64,000 nucleotides of DNA from Curtobacterium sp. VKM Ac-1395. GTDB taxonomy: Bacteria; Actinomycetota; Actinomycetes; Actinomycetales; Microbacteriaceae. The stretch's first letter is position 1. Every line of letters begins with the position of its first letter. This document shows, piece after piece, positions 25,134 to 33,148 of this stretch. The DNA lies in NCBI RefSeq assembly GCF_015350975.1, contig NZ_JADKRX010000004.1:349467-413466 (forward strand), written 5' to 3'. The notes below the pieces were generated by a model, which had not been told where the DNA came from, did no database searches, and was given only the letters and a program-made list of their open reading frames with translations. A program made the position numbers and the translations under genes.

Positions 25134-25661
25134 TCAGTCGGTGGCGCCTGCGGGTGGGTCGACCAGCAGCGCGACGCGGTCGGTCAGGTAGTCGACGAGG
25201 GGGACGGCAGCGCCGGAGGTCGGTGACCACCGGACGAACGGCTCGGCGCCGCGCACGAACAGCACCCCGTCGCCGTCGACCAGCGCGTCGTCGAGGGGGA
25301 TCGGTGTCGCGCCGTGGTTCACCGTGTCGCCCGCGTCGAAGCGACCGCGGACGGCTGCCGCGCGGTAGGCACGACGGGTCTCGGCGGACACGGACACGAA
25401 CTGCGCCCGCCCGGGGTCGGTGACGCGGGTGATGGTGCCCGTCGCCCAGACCCGGCCCCCGGTCTCCAGGGAGGACCCGATCAGCAGGGCCCCGACCCGC
25501 CAGACCCGACCGAGCGGGCGCATGGTCGGCTCGCGGCGGATGCCGAGCACCGCCTTCGGCCGGACGTACTCGCCGAGGGCCTCGTCCCGGACACCGGCGG
25601 TCCGCAGTCGTCGGGCGGCGTCGTCGAGCAGTGCCTGCGCCCGTGCCACACCGTCCGTCAC
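25134..25661 (-). CDS. Uncharacterised protein
   Basis: 175 residues, function unknown and not recognised. It has no signal peptide or clear membrane helix, and a mixed alpha/beta composition with repeated Val/Thr-rich strands (ATGTITRVTDPGRAQFVSVS, VDGDGVLFVRG). The frame stays open upstream to 25826, but that part looks like antisense to the neighbouring Mur ligase gene. GTG 25661 is chosen because the amphipathic start VTDGVARAQALLDDAARRL looks coding. It is divergent from the MurE-like gene with 152 bp between, and could share its control region. Confidence 0.6.
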   Translation of the reverse strand: MTDGVARAQALLDDAARRLRTAGVRDEALGEYVRPKAVLGIRREPTMRPLGRVWRVGALLIGSSLETGGRVWATGTITRVTDPGRAQFVSVSAETRRAYRAAAVRGRFDAGDTVNHGATPIPLDDALVDGDGVLFVRGAEPFVRWSPTSGAAVPLVDYLTDRVALLVDPPAGATD

Positions 25662-25813
25662 GTCCCCAGAGCCTAGACGCGGGGGTCCGGCACGGGCCGC
25701 AGCGAGCAGGCGGGGTACGTGCGACTGGACCGGTACGCGGACGGGACGGCGTTCCATGAACGGGCAGCGTCGCCCGCTCCGGGGACGCCGACCCGACGAC
25801 GAGGAACGTCCCA

Positions 25814-27373
25814 GTGCCCCACGCATTCGACCCCGAGCACCTCCGCCATGTCAGCCTCCGCGCCGTCGCCGACGCGGTCGGAGGCAGCGCCGTCGGAGCC
25901 ACCGCGCCGGGGCGCGACGTCCTCGTCACGGGGATGACGGTCAGCACCGGGGACGCCCGGCCCGGCGTGCTCTTCGCGGCCCTGCCCGGACGCCACGGAC
26001 ACGGGGCGGACCACGTCGAGGCCGCCCGTCGAGCGGGTGCCGTCGCGGTCCTGACCGACGCCGCCGGGGAGCCGACCGCGACCGCGAGCGGACTGCCCGT
26101 CGTCGTGGTGCCCGACGTCCGGGGCGTCCTCGGTGCCGCTGCCCGCGCGGTGTACGGCACGGGCGACCTCGGTGCCCCGATGCTCGGGGTGACGGGCACG
26201 AACGGCAAGACCTCGACCGTGTACGTGCTCGACGCGCTCATGCGTCGGCTGGGGTGGCCCACCGCGCTCACGTCGACCGCGGAACGCCGGGTCCGGGACG
26301 ACGCCGTCGCCGCGCGCCTGACCACCCCGGAGGCGCCGGAGCTGCACGCCTTCCTGGCCCGCGCCGCCGAGCAGGGCGTCCGGGGCATCGCGGTGGAGGC
26401 CAGTGCGCAGGGCCTCAGCCGCCACCGGCTCGACGGCGTGCGGTTCGACGTCGCCGGGTTCACGAACCTCAGCCACGACCACCTCGACGACTACGCGGAC
26501 ATGGACACGTACCTCCGGGCGAAGGCGGCACTGTTCACCCCGGAGCACGCGCGCCGTGGTGTGGTCTCGGTGGACAGCGCCGCGGGCCGGACGATCGTCC
26601 GCGACGCCGGCGTCCCCGTCGAGACGATCACCTCGCTGCCCGAGCAGGACGCGACCTGGCGGGTGGCCGTGCTCGACCAGCGCCTGGACGGCACGCGCTT
26701 CCGCCTGACCGGACCGGACGGCACGGACATCGTCACCGAGGTGCCGCTGCTCGGCCGGCACATGGCGGCGGACACCGGCCTCGCGATGGCGATGCTGATC
26801 CGCGCCGAGGTCGGTCCCGAGCGCCTCCGAGCCGCGGTGGGCGACCGGCTCGAGGTCGTCGTCCCCGGTCGGATGTCCGACGCCTCGGCACCGACCGGCC
26901 CGCGGGTGTTCGTCGACTTCGCCCACACGCCCGACGCCTTCGCGAAGAGCCTCGAGGCGGTCCGTGCCGTCGCCCCCGCGCGCGTGGCGATCGTCCTCGG
27001 CGCCGACGGCGACCGGGACCCGACCAAGCGACACGGCATGGGCGTCGTCGCGGCGACCGCGGCCGACGTCGTCGTGGTCGCCGACCACCACCCCCGCTTC
27101 GAGGACCCCGCCCCGATCCGCGCGGCGATCCTGGCTGGCGCGCGGTCAGTCGGGTCGGAGGCGCTCATCGTCGAGGAACCCGATCCGGCGACCGCGATCC
27201 GGACGGCGCTCGCCGCGATCGGTGACGACGGGGTCGTCTACTGGGCGGGACCGGGACTCACCGACTACCGGGACGTCCGCGCGGAGCACGTGCCGTACTC
27301 GTCGTTCGAGGACGCCCGCATGGCGCTCGCCGAGGCGGGTCACCCGGCGGAGGACACCGTCCCGTGCGGCTGA
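25814..27373 (+). CDS. MurE-like Mur ligase (UDP-MurNAc-dipeptide ligase family)
   Basis: 519-residue ATP-dependent ligase of the MurE type, which adds the third amino acid to the peptidoglycan peptide. The three Mur domains are present: an N-terminal UDP-binding domain; a central ATPase with P-loop GVTGTNGKTST (GTNGKT at 128-133) and SHDHLDDYADMDTYLRAKAALF; and a C-terminal domain with ADGDRDPTKRHGMG. The amino-acid-recognition motif DNPR of diaminopimelate enzymes is replaced by DHHPR (424-428). GTG 25814 has GAGGAAC upstream. It stands alone, away from any division/cell-wall cluster, so it may be a paralogue. Its 3' end overlaps the converging signal peptidase gene by 34 bp. Confidence 0.88.
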   Translation: MPHAFDPEHLRHVSLRAVADAVGGSAVGATAPGRDVLVTGMTVSTGDARPGVLFAALPGRHGHGADHVEAARRAGAVAVLTDAAGEPTATASGLPVVVVPDVRGVLGAAARAVYGTGDLGAPMLGVTGTNGKTSTVYVLDALMRRLGWPTALTSTAERRVRDDAVAARLTTPEAPELHAFLARAAEQGVRGIAVEASAQGLSRHRLDGVRFDVAGFTNLSHDHLDDYADMDTYLRAKAALFTPEHARRGVVSVDSAAGRTIVRDAGVPVETITSLPEQDATWRVAVLDQRLDGTRFRLTGPDGTDIVTEVPLLGRHMAADTGLAMAMLIRAEVGPERLRAAVGDRLEVVVPGRMSDASAPTGPRVFVDFAHTPDAFAKSLEAVRAVAPARVAIVLGADGDRDPTKRHGMGVVAATAADVVVVADHHPRFEDPAPIRAAILAGARSVGSEALIVEEPDPATAIRTALAAIGDDGVVYWAGPGLTDYRDVRAEHVPYSSFEDARMALAEAGHPAEDTVPCG

Positions 27374-28008
27374 CCCGTCCGCCGGTACCCGGCGACGTGC
27401 CGAGGACCTGGGCGGCGTGCGCGGCGACGACGACGCCGGGATTCCGAGACCGTGCCGGCGATGATCATCACCGCGCCGTAGGTGAGCAGCACCGCGGCGA
27501 TCGTCGGGACGAGCCAGCTGCGGGACCCGTTGACGAGCTGGTTGACCCAGCCGATCCCGGGGACGCTGTACCAGACGACACCGCGCACCTGCGCGGGCAC
27601 CACCGCTGCCGCGTCCGCGACGGCGTTGTTGTCGCCCTTGAGCACGAAGCTCCTGGATCCGTCCGACGCGGTCGCGATCGACACGACGCGGTGGCTGACG
27701 ACCTCGGGCTGCCCCGACGCGATCTGGTAGGTCACGACGTCCCCCACGTGGATGTCGTCGACCGGGGTCGGTCGGACGACGAGCAGCGTGCCGGGGGGCA
27801 GCGTCGGCTCCATCGACTGCGTCAGGACGGTCAGCGGCGTGGACCCGGTGGCCTTCGGGACCACGATCACCACGAGGGCGACCCCGACGACCGCGAGCAG
27901 CAGCCCGGTGCTCAGGCCCAATGCGATCGCGTGCAGTGCGGCCCGCCAGCCGGTGCGCGGGCGCGGGGCCGGACGTCGGGTCGAGTCCGGACGTGGGGTC
28001 AGGGTCAT
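27340..28008 (-). CDS. sipW: SipW-type (ER-type) signal peptidase I
   Basis: 222-residue membrane-anchored signal peptidase. An N-terminal transmembrane helix (GLLLAVVGVALVVIVV) is followed by the catalytic Ser motif TQSMEPTLPPG, the VVSHRVV block whose His replaces the bacterial Lys in SipW/archaeal-type enzymes, the FVLKGDNN region, and a C-terminal helix (TIAAVLLTYGAVMIIAG) before a very basic tail. It should process the three exported proteins encoded just upstream. ATG 28008 overlaps the previous stop (ATGA); ATG 28017 is also possible. The gene converges on and overlaps the MurE-like gene. Confidence 0.9.
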   Translation of the reverse strand: MTLTPRPDSTRRPAPRPRTGWRAALHAIALGLSTGLLLAVVGVALVVIVVPKATGSTPLTVLTQSMEPTLPPGTLLVVRPTPVDDIHVGDVVTYQIASGQPEVVSHRVVSIATASDGSRSFVLKGDNNAVADAAAVVPAQVRGVVWYSVPGIGWVNQLVNGSRSWLVPTIAAVLLTYGAVMIIAGTVSESRRRRRRARRPGPRHVAGYRRTGQPHGTVSSAG

Positions 28009-28895
28009 GCGCCGCATCGGATCGCCGCTCCGTCGTTCTGCGTGAACAGGGTCACCGGTCCGCTGCCGGCGACCGTCGAGGTGGGTGCACCGGTGCTGTC
28101 GACCACCTTGACCACGACGGTCGAGGTGCCGGCGGGGATCGACGACGGGAAGTCTGACGGCGCGAGCTGGATCGAGCCGGAGTAGTCCTGCGACGTCTTC
28201 CCGACCATCGTGTCGCCGACGTAGGCCGCGTACCAGGTCTCGGTCGGACGCGACGACGCCGGCCAGGTCAGGTCGACGTAGTTGCCGTCGTGGTCGGTGC
28301 ACGTCGTGGCGGGGGACGCGGTCGTCGCCGCGGAGGTGTTCAGGTAGAACCCGCCCGAGACCGGAGCGGAGACCCAGGACCCCCAGCTCGTCGTCAGGGT
28401 GACCCGGATGTTGGCCGTCGCCGGGGTCGGCGCGGACGCCCGCGGCGTGCTCCTGGTGCACCACACCACCTCGGTGTGGGCGGCGAGCGTCGTGGTCATG
28501 CTCGGCAGTGACGCCCAGGTGCCGGTGATCGACCCGCTGCCGACGGGCGCGCCGTCTGTGCAGTCCGCCGTCGTGGGGACCGGCCAGGCGACGACGTCGA
28601 TGGCCTGCGCGAGCGCGAGCGAACTGTCACTCGTGACACTGACGGAGGTCGTCGTGGTGCCCCGCAGGTTCTCCGAGTTCATCAGCGTCAGGGGCTTGGT
28701 CAGCGAGGTGACCGTGCCGGAGAACGTCGTCGTGAGGTCCTGTGCACCCTTGATCCCGGCGGCGAGCTTGCCGATCGTCGTGCTCGACGTCGCCTTCGCG
28801 GACGCGGTCCACAGCGCCCACGCGGCACTCGAACCGCCGACGACCAGCGCCAGGCTCAGCATCGCGGCGAGGAGCACGCGGACCCGGCGGCTCAC
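28005..28895 (-). CDS. SipW-dependent-type exported protein (large)
   Basis: 296 residues. A signal segment VLLAAMLSLALVVGGSSAAWALW, with the ALW motif that marks substrates of SipW-type peptidases, is followed by a Ser/Thr-rich, beta-strand-rich exported domain with four or more cysteines (TADCTDGAP, VVWCTR, TTCTDHDG, IRCG) and what looks like an Ig-like C-terminal half. GTG 28895 is in a GTGA overlap with the preceding gene. It lies between two small homologous signal-bearing genes and the peptidase. A surface fibre or adhesin role by analogy to TasA/CalY is inferred. Confidence 0.82.
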   Translation of the reverse strand: MSRRVRVLLAAMLSLALVVGGSSAAWALWTASAKATSSTTIGKLAAGIKGAQDLTTTFSGTVTSLTKPLTLMNSENLRGTTTTSVSVTSDSSLALAQAIDVVAWPVPTTADCTDGAPVGSGSITGTWASLPSMTTTLAAHTEVVWCTRSTPRASAPTPATANIRVTLTTSWGSWVSAPVSGGFYLNTSAATTASPATTCTDHDGNYVDLTWPASSRPTETWYAAYVGDTMVGKTSQDYSGSIQLAPSDFPSSIPAGTSTVVVKVVDSTGAPTSTVAGSGPVTLFTQNDGAAIRCGA

Positions 28896-29485
28896 GGCGC
28901 GACCTGCGTCCCGGTCACGGTCATCGTGAAGTCGGTCACGGCGCCAGACACGCTCTGCGGTGCGTCCATCGACAGCAGGATCTCGATGCAGCCCATGCCG
29001 GAGGCGCCCGGGGGCAGGGTGTAGTACCCGCTGCCGGTGTCGAAGGTGGCGAGCGGACCGGTCGCGCCGGAGATGCCCGCGTGGCACTCGGCCGCCGAAC
29101 CGACGGACGCGAGCCGCAGGGTCTGCGCGTCGAGGACGACGTCGTCGGTGGTGTCGGCGTAGGACACCTTCGTCGCGGTGATGGCCACGCGCATCGAGAG
29201 CGGGACCGTCCCCGTGTTCCGCACGGTGAACGTCCCCGTCGTGCTCGACCCCGGGCCGATCGCCGTCTGGTACATCGGCGACAGCGGGCTCACGGTCAGC
29301 GTCGCGGTACCCGAGCGCACGACCGAGGAATTCGTGTTCGCCGAGGCGTTCCACAGGGCGTAGGTCCCGCCGGTGCCGAGCACCGACGCGACCACGGCGA
29401 CCGCCAGGGCGAGCGCGGTGGCCCACACCCAGCGGTGACGCGACGGCGCGCGGTGGCGACGTCGTGATGCGGTCGAACTGGTCAT
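28892..29485 (-). CDS. SipW-dependent-type exported protein (TasA/CalY-like)
   Basis: 197 residues. Basic N-terminus, hydrophobic helix (ATALALAVAVVASVLGTGGTYALWNASA) with the YALW motif near residue 44, then a beta-rich domain with a NTGTVPLSM strand typical of camelysin/TasA-like folds, and two cysteines (AECHAG, MGCIEI) that could pair. ATG 29485 is chosen. The next gene downstream overlaps by four bases. Probably secreted and assembled on the cell surface; the role is inferred from family and context. Confidence 0.82.
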   Translation of the reverse strand: MTSSTASRRRHRAPSRHRWVWATALALAVAVVASVLGTGGTYALWNASANTNSSVVRSGTATLTVSPLSPMYQTAIGPGSSTTGTFTVRNTGTVPLSMRVAITATKVSYADTTDDVVLDAQTLRLASVGSAAECHAGISGATGPLATFDTGSGYYTLPPGASGMGCIEILLSMDAPQSVSGAVTDFTMTVTGTQVAP

Positions 29486-29565
29486 TTCCCGTCACCCCCC
29501 GGTGGACGTGGTCGTGGTGGTGGAACCGGCGCGGTCGACGGATCAGGGACCGACCGCGCCGGTGA

Positions 29566-30120
29566 TCAGGAGCCGATCGCGGTCTGCGTCAGCGTGAACG
29601 CGAGCGCGCCGACGTTGACGGAGCCGTTCTGGCCCGTGGTGGCCGACGAGGGCAGCTCGATCGTGAAGACGACCTTCACGGCCGAGGTGCCGGCGGCGGG
29701 AGAGACCACGAAGGTGTTGGTCGAGGAGGTCGACTGCACGACCGACGCACTCGAGGACGTGACCGCGAGGGTCTTCGTCGTCGCGGCGATCAGGCCGGAG
29801 TCGCCCGTGATGCTCTGGTTCGCGTAGGTCAGGTTCGCCTTGAGGTCCTGGCCGGTCGCGGCGATGTTGAGGGTCTGCGTGAACTGGTACTTGTTGCCGG
29901 GCACCATGAGCACGGACGCGGGGTTGATCGTGGCGGAGCGGCCGTTCGTCAGGTCGGTCCACACGCCGTCGTTCGCAGCCGTGAGGGTCAGGGTGCCGGA
30001 GCTGATGGACGACGCGGCGCTGGAGGCGTTGGCGTTCCAGAGCGCGAAGCTGCCCGCCCCTCCGAGGAGGAGCGCGATGCCGGCGGCGCCGGCGAGGGCA
30101 CCCGTGACGATCTTGTGCAT
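29566..30120 (-). CDS. SipW-dependent-type exported protein (small subunit type)
   Basis: 184 residues. MHKIVTGALAGAAGIALLLGGAGSFALW gives a signal peptide ending in the FALW motif, then a Thr/Ser/Ala-rich beta domain without cysteine, close in outline to alternate-signal exported proteins of actinobacteria and to TasA/CalY fibre subunits. ATG 30120 follows AGGAAC. First gene of a four-gene minus-strand unit (three substrates, then the peptidase), with a sigma-70-like promoter about 190 bp upstream. As the first and cysteine-free gene it is the best candidate for the major subunit. Confidence 0.84.
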   Translation of the reverse strand: MHKIVTGALAGAAGIALLLGGAGSFALWNANASSAASSISSGTLTLTAANDGVWTDLTNGRSATINPASVLMVPGNKYQFTQTLNIAATGQDLKANLTYANQSITGDSGLIAATTKTLAVTSSSASVVQSTSSTNTFVVSPAAGTSAVKVVFTIELPSSATTGQNGSVNVGALAFTLTQTAIGS

Positions 30121-30481
30121 GGTGGATCCGTTCCTGCGCTGGAGGGAGCGCTGAGGCCGCCGGCACGGTGGTTCGGGTTGCGTGCAGGCGGGACGGTGTC
30201 ATCGACCCCGTGGTACGAGGGTCGCGGCTGACCGGTGCCGAGCGGGACCGCCGGGCTCCGGAGCTCAGGGCGGCTCGGGCGGGCTGGATTCCGTCTGACA
30301 TCGACGCTACCGGTCCCCCAAAGTGCTGACAACAAAGATGATGCGTCTGAATGGACCCAAAACGGGGGTGATTTTCGTCCCCAGGAGTGCCGACGCGATC
30401 TGTACCCCGTTTCGACGGACATCCCGGAGGAATGCCCACCAGACCCATACGGTTGCATCGACCGGAATCGAGAAGGGGACC
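30121..30481. other. 361-bp divergent control region (TasA-like operon / pnuC)
   Basis: No gene. It contains the promoter of the exported-protein operon (30304-30332) and an unusually A/T-rich patch (about 30315-30480) for this genome, including CAACAAAGATGATG and CCCAAAACGGGG. The pnuC ribosome site GAGAAGGGG ends the region. No NAD-linked operator could be recognised. Confidence 0.6.
30304..30332 (-). promoter_or_regulatory. Promoter of the exported-protein/sipW operon
   Basis: Minus-strand TTGTCA (30332-30327), 17-base spacer, TAGCGT (30309-30304). The same -10, TAGCGT, serves the GH127 gene. Confidence 0.5.
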
Positions 30482-31147
30482 ATGGGCATCGTGCGCTGGT
30501 TGTTCGACGCGCAGATCGTCATCGGGGACCAGACGGTGCTCTGGCGCGAGGTGATCGGCAACGTCTTCGGCCTGCTCAGCGCGCTCGGCGGGATGCGTCG
30601 ACGCATCTGGGCCTGGCCTGTCGGCATCGTCGGCAACGCCCTGCTCTTCACGGTCTTCATGGGCGCGCTCTTCGACACCCCGAACCCCGTCAACCTGCTC
30701 GGGCAGGCCGGCCGCCAGGTGATGTTCATCATCGTCAGCGTCTACGGCTGGTACCGCTGGACGCACCGCCCTGCGGAGTCGGTCACCGTGATCGACCCGC
30801 GCTGGGCCTCCTGGCGGACGCGCGGGCTGCTCGTGGTCGCCCTGGTCGGTGGCACGGCGCTGCTCACGCCCGTCTTCCGCGCGCTCGGTTCCTACGAGCC
30901 CGTCTGGTCCGATGCCTGGATCTTCGTCGGGTCCCTGCTCGCGACGTACGGCATGGCGAAGGGCTGGGTCGAGTTCTGGTTGATCTGGGTCGCCGTCGAC
31001 CTGGTCGGGGTGCCGCTGCTCTTCTCGGCCGGGTACTACGCCTCCGGGCTGATGTACGTCGTGTACGGCGTCTTCACCCTCACTGGGTTCTTCGTGTGGA
31101 TGCGGCAGCGCACCCGTCCGTCCGCTGCCCCGGTCACCGTCGGCTGA
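30482..31147 (+). CDS. pnuC: Nicotinamide riboside transporter PnuC
   Basis: 221-residue membrane protein of the PnuC family that lets nicotinamide riboside into the cell for NAD synthesis. About seven helices are visible. Family hallmarks are EVIGNVFGLLSALGGMRRRIWAWPVGIVGN near the N-terminus, VYGWYRW, and VEFWLIWVAVDLVGVPLL in the second half. ATG 30482 follows GAGAAGGGG; the open frame extends upstream to 30323 without a ribosome site. No kinase (NadR) is adjacent. The following membrane protein starts 25 bp after its stop, so the two may be co-transcribed. Confidence 0.92.
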   Translation: MGIVRWLFDAQIVIGDQTVLWREVIGNVFGLLSALGGMRRRIWAWPVGIVGNALLFTVFMGALFDTPNPVNLLGQAGRQVMFIIVSVYGWYRWTHRPAESVTVIDPRWASWRTRGLLVVALVGGTALLTPVFRALGSYEPVWSDAWIFVGSLLATYGMAKGWVEFWLIWVAVDLVGVPLLFSAGYYASGLMYVVYGVFTLTGFFVWMRQRTRPSAAPVTVG

Positions 31148-31172
31148 CCACCGCAGGGGGCATGATGACGAC

Positions 31173-31865
31173 ATGACCGAGGCAGCCGTCGTTACCGGGT
31201 GGCGCGTGTACCGCGCGCGCCGCACCGAGTTCCTCGACGCCGCGCGCGTCCGGCGGCGCACCCTCGTCTGCGGCCTCGTCGCGATGGTGCTCGGCACGGT
31301 CGGCGTCGTCGCGCAGCTGCTCTGGCAGGCCGTGCTGGAGGCGCCGCTCGCGCTGGCCCTCGTCGGGATCGTGGCGTTCGCCGCCGCCGTGGGCTGCCTC
31401 GCCGCCACCTTCCTGCGGACGGCGTCGACCCCGGCCACCCTCGAGCCCGCGGCCCTGACCGGCGACTGGCGACGCTCCGAGCGCATCGGTCAGCAGTTCG
31501 GCCCCCGAGCGCCGGCGATGCTCCCCGAGGACCGCGACGCGGTGCTGCGACGTGCCGAGGCGTCGGCGGGCGCTGGCGTCGTTGTGTTCGACCGGACGCG
31601 CTGGCTCCCCGTCGGGTGGCTCGTCGCATGGGTGGGCCTGCTCGTCGTCGGGCTCGCGTCCACCGACGAGCTGGTCCTCCTGCTCCTGCCGCCCGTGTTC
31701 GCGCTGCTCCAGTCGTCGACCGCGATCACCGCACTGCTCGGCCTGGGTCGCGCCGACGCCGCCCGCCGCCGTGCCGAGGTGATGCCCCGGTACGACCCAC
31801 CGCCCGCCGCACCCACCAGGAACCGCGACCCCCGCGGCTCGAAGCTCGGCCTGCCCGAGGCCTGA
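31173..31865 (+). CDS. Uncharacterised membrane protein
   Basis: 230 residues with four predicted transmembrane helices in two hairpins (about 32-52 and 58-80; about 147-165 and 168-188), separated by a soluble loop of some 65 residues (GDWRRSERIGQQFGPRAP), and a Pro/Arg-rich cytoplasmic tail. No family recognised. ATG 31173 is preceded by a weak AGGGGG. It lies 25 bp after pnuC and 45 bp before a TetR gene on the same strand. The composition is typical of native genes. Confidence 0.7.
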   Translation: MTEAAVVTGWRVYRARRTEFLDAARVRRRTLVCGLVAMVLGTVGVVAQLLWQAVLEAPLALALVGIVAFAAAVGCLAATFLRTASTPATLEPAALTGDWRRSERIGQQFGPRAPAMLPEDRDAVLRRAEASAGAGVVVFDRTRWLPVGWLVAWVGLLVVGLASTDELVLLLLPPVFALLQSSTAITALLGLGRADAARRRAEVMPRYDPPPAAPTRNRDPRGSKLGLPEA

Positions 31866-31910
31866 GCGCGCGAGCACCCCCCGCACTGGGACACGACGGA
31901 GCCCCCACCT

Positions 31911-32624
31911 GTGCGATGGGATGTCCGAGTGCAGACACTCACCGAGGGACTCTCCGACGGGACGCTCGACGCCGAGCAGCCGTTGCCAGAACAGACCATC
32001 GCCGAGCGCCTCGTCCGTGCCGCGATCCGCGCCTACCGGCTGCACCCCTTCAACGACGTCGACGCCGCGGTCGTGGCGGACGTCGCCGGGCTCCCGCTCG
32101 ACGCCGTCTCCCGCGCGTTCCCGACGTGGGACGCGCTGCTGCTCGTGACGTACGACCACTGGACGGCGATGCGCAGTTCGACCCGCCGCCGGACCCCCAC
32201 CTGCACGGTCGAGCACGTCCGGCAGATGCTCGCCGAGGACGTCGCCGACCCGGGCCGCGTCCGGGTGCTCGCCGGCGTCATCAACATGGCCGGTGCCGGC
32301 ACGAGCTTCGCCGACCTGTTCCGGAAGCGCTACCAGGACTACGTCGTCGGGCTCACCGTCGGCCTGCAGCGGGACGTCGACGCCGGCATCGAGTCGATCG
32401 TCATCGCGCCCGAGCGTGCCGCGACGCAGCTCCTCGCCGTCTACGAGGGCCTGCAGATCCAGATGCTCGTCCGTCCGCACCTCGACGCCCTGACGGAGTT
32501 CGAGCACGCCGTGCGGGCGCTCCGCGAAGGCTGGCGTCGGCGCCACGTGCCGGCGTGGGACCTCGGCTCCGTGCCGGCGAGGGACCTCGGCTCGGTGCCG
32601 ACGTCCCCGATCCTCCTGGCCTGA
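31911..32624 (+). CDS. TetR-like transcriptional regulator
   Basis: 237 residues. The N-terminal helix-turn-helix is TetR-like (IAERLVRAAIRAYRLHPFNDVDAAVVADVAGLPLDAVSRAFPTWDALL), followed by a helical ligand domain. The C-terminus has a short duplication, WDLGSVPA/RDLGSVPT. The start is uncertain: GTG 31911 is used, with in-frame GTG 31929 equally plausible and no strong ribosome site. The target is unknown; the downstream membrane-protein/winged-helix pair has its own palindromic operator and probably its own regulator. Confidence 0.78.
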   Translation: MRWDVRVQTLTEGLSDGTLDAEQPLPEQTIAERLVRAAIRAYRLHPFNDVDAAVVADVAGLPLDAVSRAFPTWDALLLVTYDHWTAMRSSTRRRTPTCTVEHVRQMLAEDVADPGRVRVLAGVINMAGAGTSFADLFRKRYQDYVVGLTVGLQRDVDAGIESIVIAPERAATQLLAVYEGLQIQMLVRPHLDALTEFEHAVRALREGWRRRHVPAWDLGSVPARDLGSVPTSPILLA

Positions 32625-32645
32625 CCTCTAGTTTCTCCCCGAGAA

Positions 32646-32670
32646 AGCACTTGCGAAGTTGGCAAGTGCT
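32646..32670. promoter_or_regulatory. Operator of the 32702/33145 gene pair
   Basis: Inverted repeat AGCACTTGC-7 bases-GCAAGTGCT, perfect 9-bp arms, covering the -35 and spacer of the promoter that reads into the pair. CTTGCCA continues the theme at 32669. The winged-helix protein at 33145 is the natural binder. Confidence 0.6.
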
Positions 32671-32679
32671 TGCCAGACT
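32651..32679 (+). promoter_or_regulatory. Promoter of the 32702/33145 pair
   Basis: TTGCGA (32651-32656), 17-base spacer, CAGACT (32674-32679), 23 bp before the start codon and overlapped by the AGCACTTGC palindrome. Confidence 0.45.
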
Positions 32680-32701
32680 GGTGGCAACGGGAGGGAACAC
32701 C

Positions 32702-33148
32702 ATGACCGACACCACCACCACCACCACCGGCGGCATCGACCCGACGGGCGCACGCGAGCTGCTCGACCGGGCGGACCGCATCAGTCGCCGCGCGCACGAC
32801 GCCGTGCGCTGGCCGTACGTCACCTTCATCACGGCCCTCGGGGTCGCGACCTCGCTCGGCACGCTGGCGATGGGGCTCACGACGGGCACCGCGTTCGCCG
32901 CGGTCTACGTCGGCACGCTCGCGGCGCTCGTCGCGCTCGTGATCGGCTTCATGCTGGCGATCCGCGGCCGTTCGGCCTTCGCCAGCAGCCGGCGCTGGAC
33001 CGTCTACATCGCCAGCTGGGCCGTGACCTACTGCGCCGCGATCGCGGTCGTCGGCTGGGTCCACGGCTCGGTGCTCTGGTCCGGCGTCACGTCCGGCCTG
33101 GTCCTCGTCGTCGCGCTCGTCTGCGCCGCGTGGGAGTCGCGATCGTGA
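32702..33148 (+). CDS. Small four-helix membrane protein
   Basis: 148 residues. Thr-rich hydrophilic start, then a conserved-looking amphipathic block (ARELLDRADRISRRAHDAVRWPY) and four transmembrane helices (about 40-60, 67-87, 100-118, 122-140). Function unknown. It is paired by a GTGA overlap with a winged-helix regulator gene, a two-gene arrangement I recognise as common in actinobacteria. ATG 32702 follows GGGAGGGAA. A palindromic operator covers its promoter, so expression is probably controlled by its partner. Confidence 0.75.
   Translation: MTDTTTTTTGGIDPTGARELLDRADRISRRAHDAVRWPYVTFITALGVATSLGTLAMGLTTGTAFAAVYVGTLAALVALVIGFMLAIRGRSAFASSRRWTVYIASWAVTYCAAIAVVGWVHGSVLWSGVTSGLVLVVALVCAAWESRS

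Noticed and set aside
30235..31176. Alternative frame over pnuC suggesting a frameshift
   Set aside because: The frame starting at 30482 encodes a full-length PnuC without interruption.
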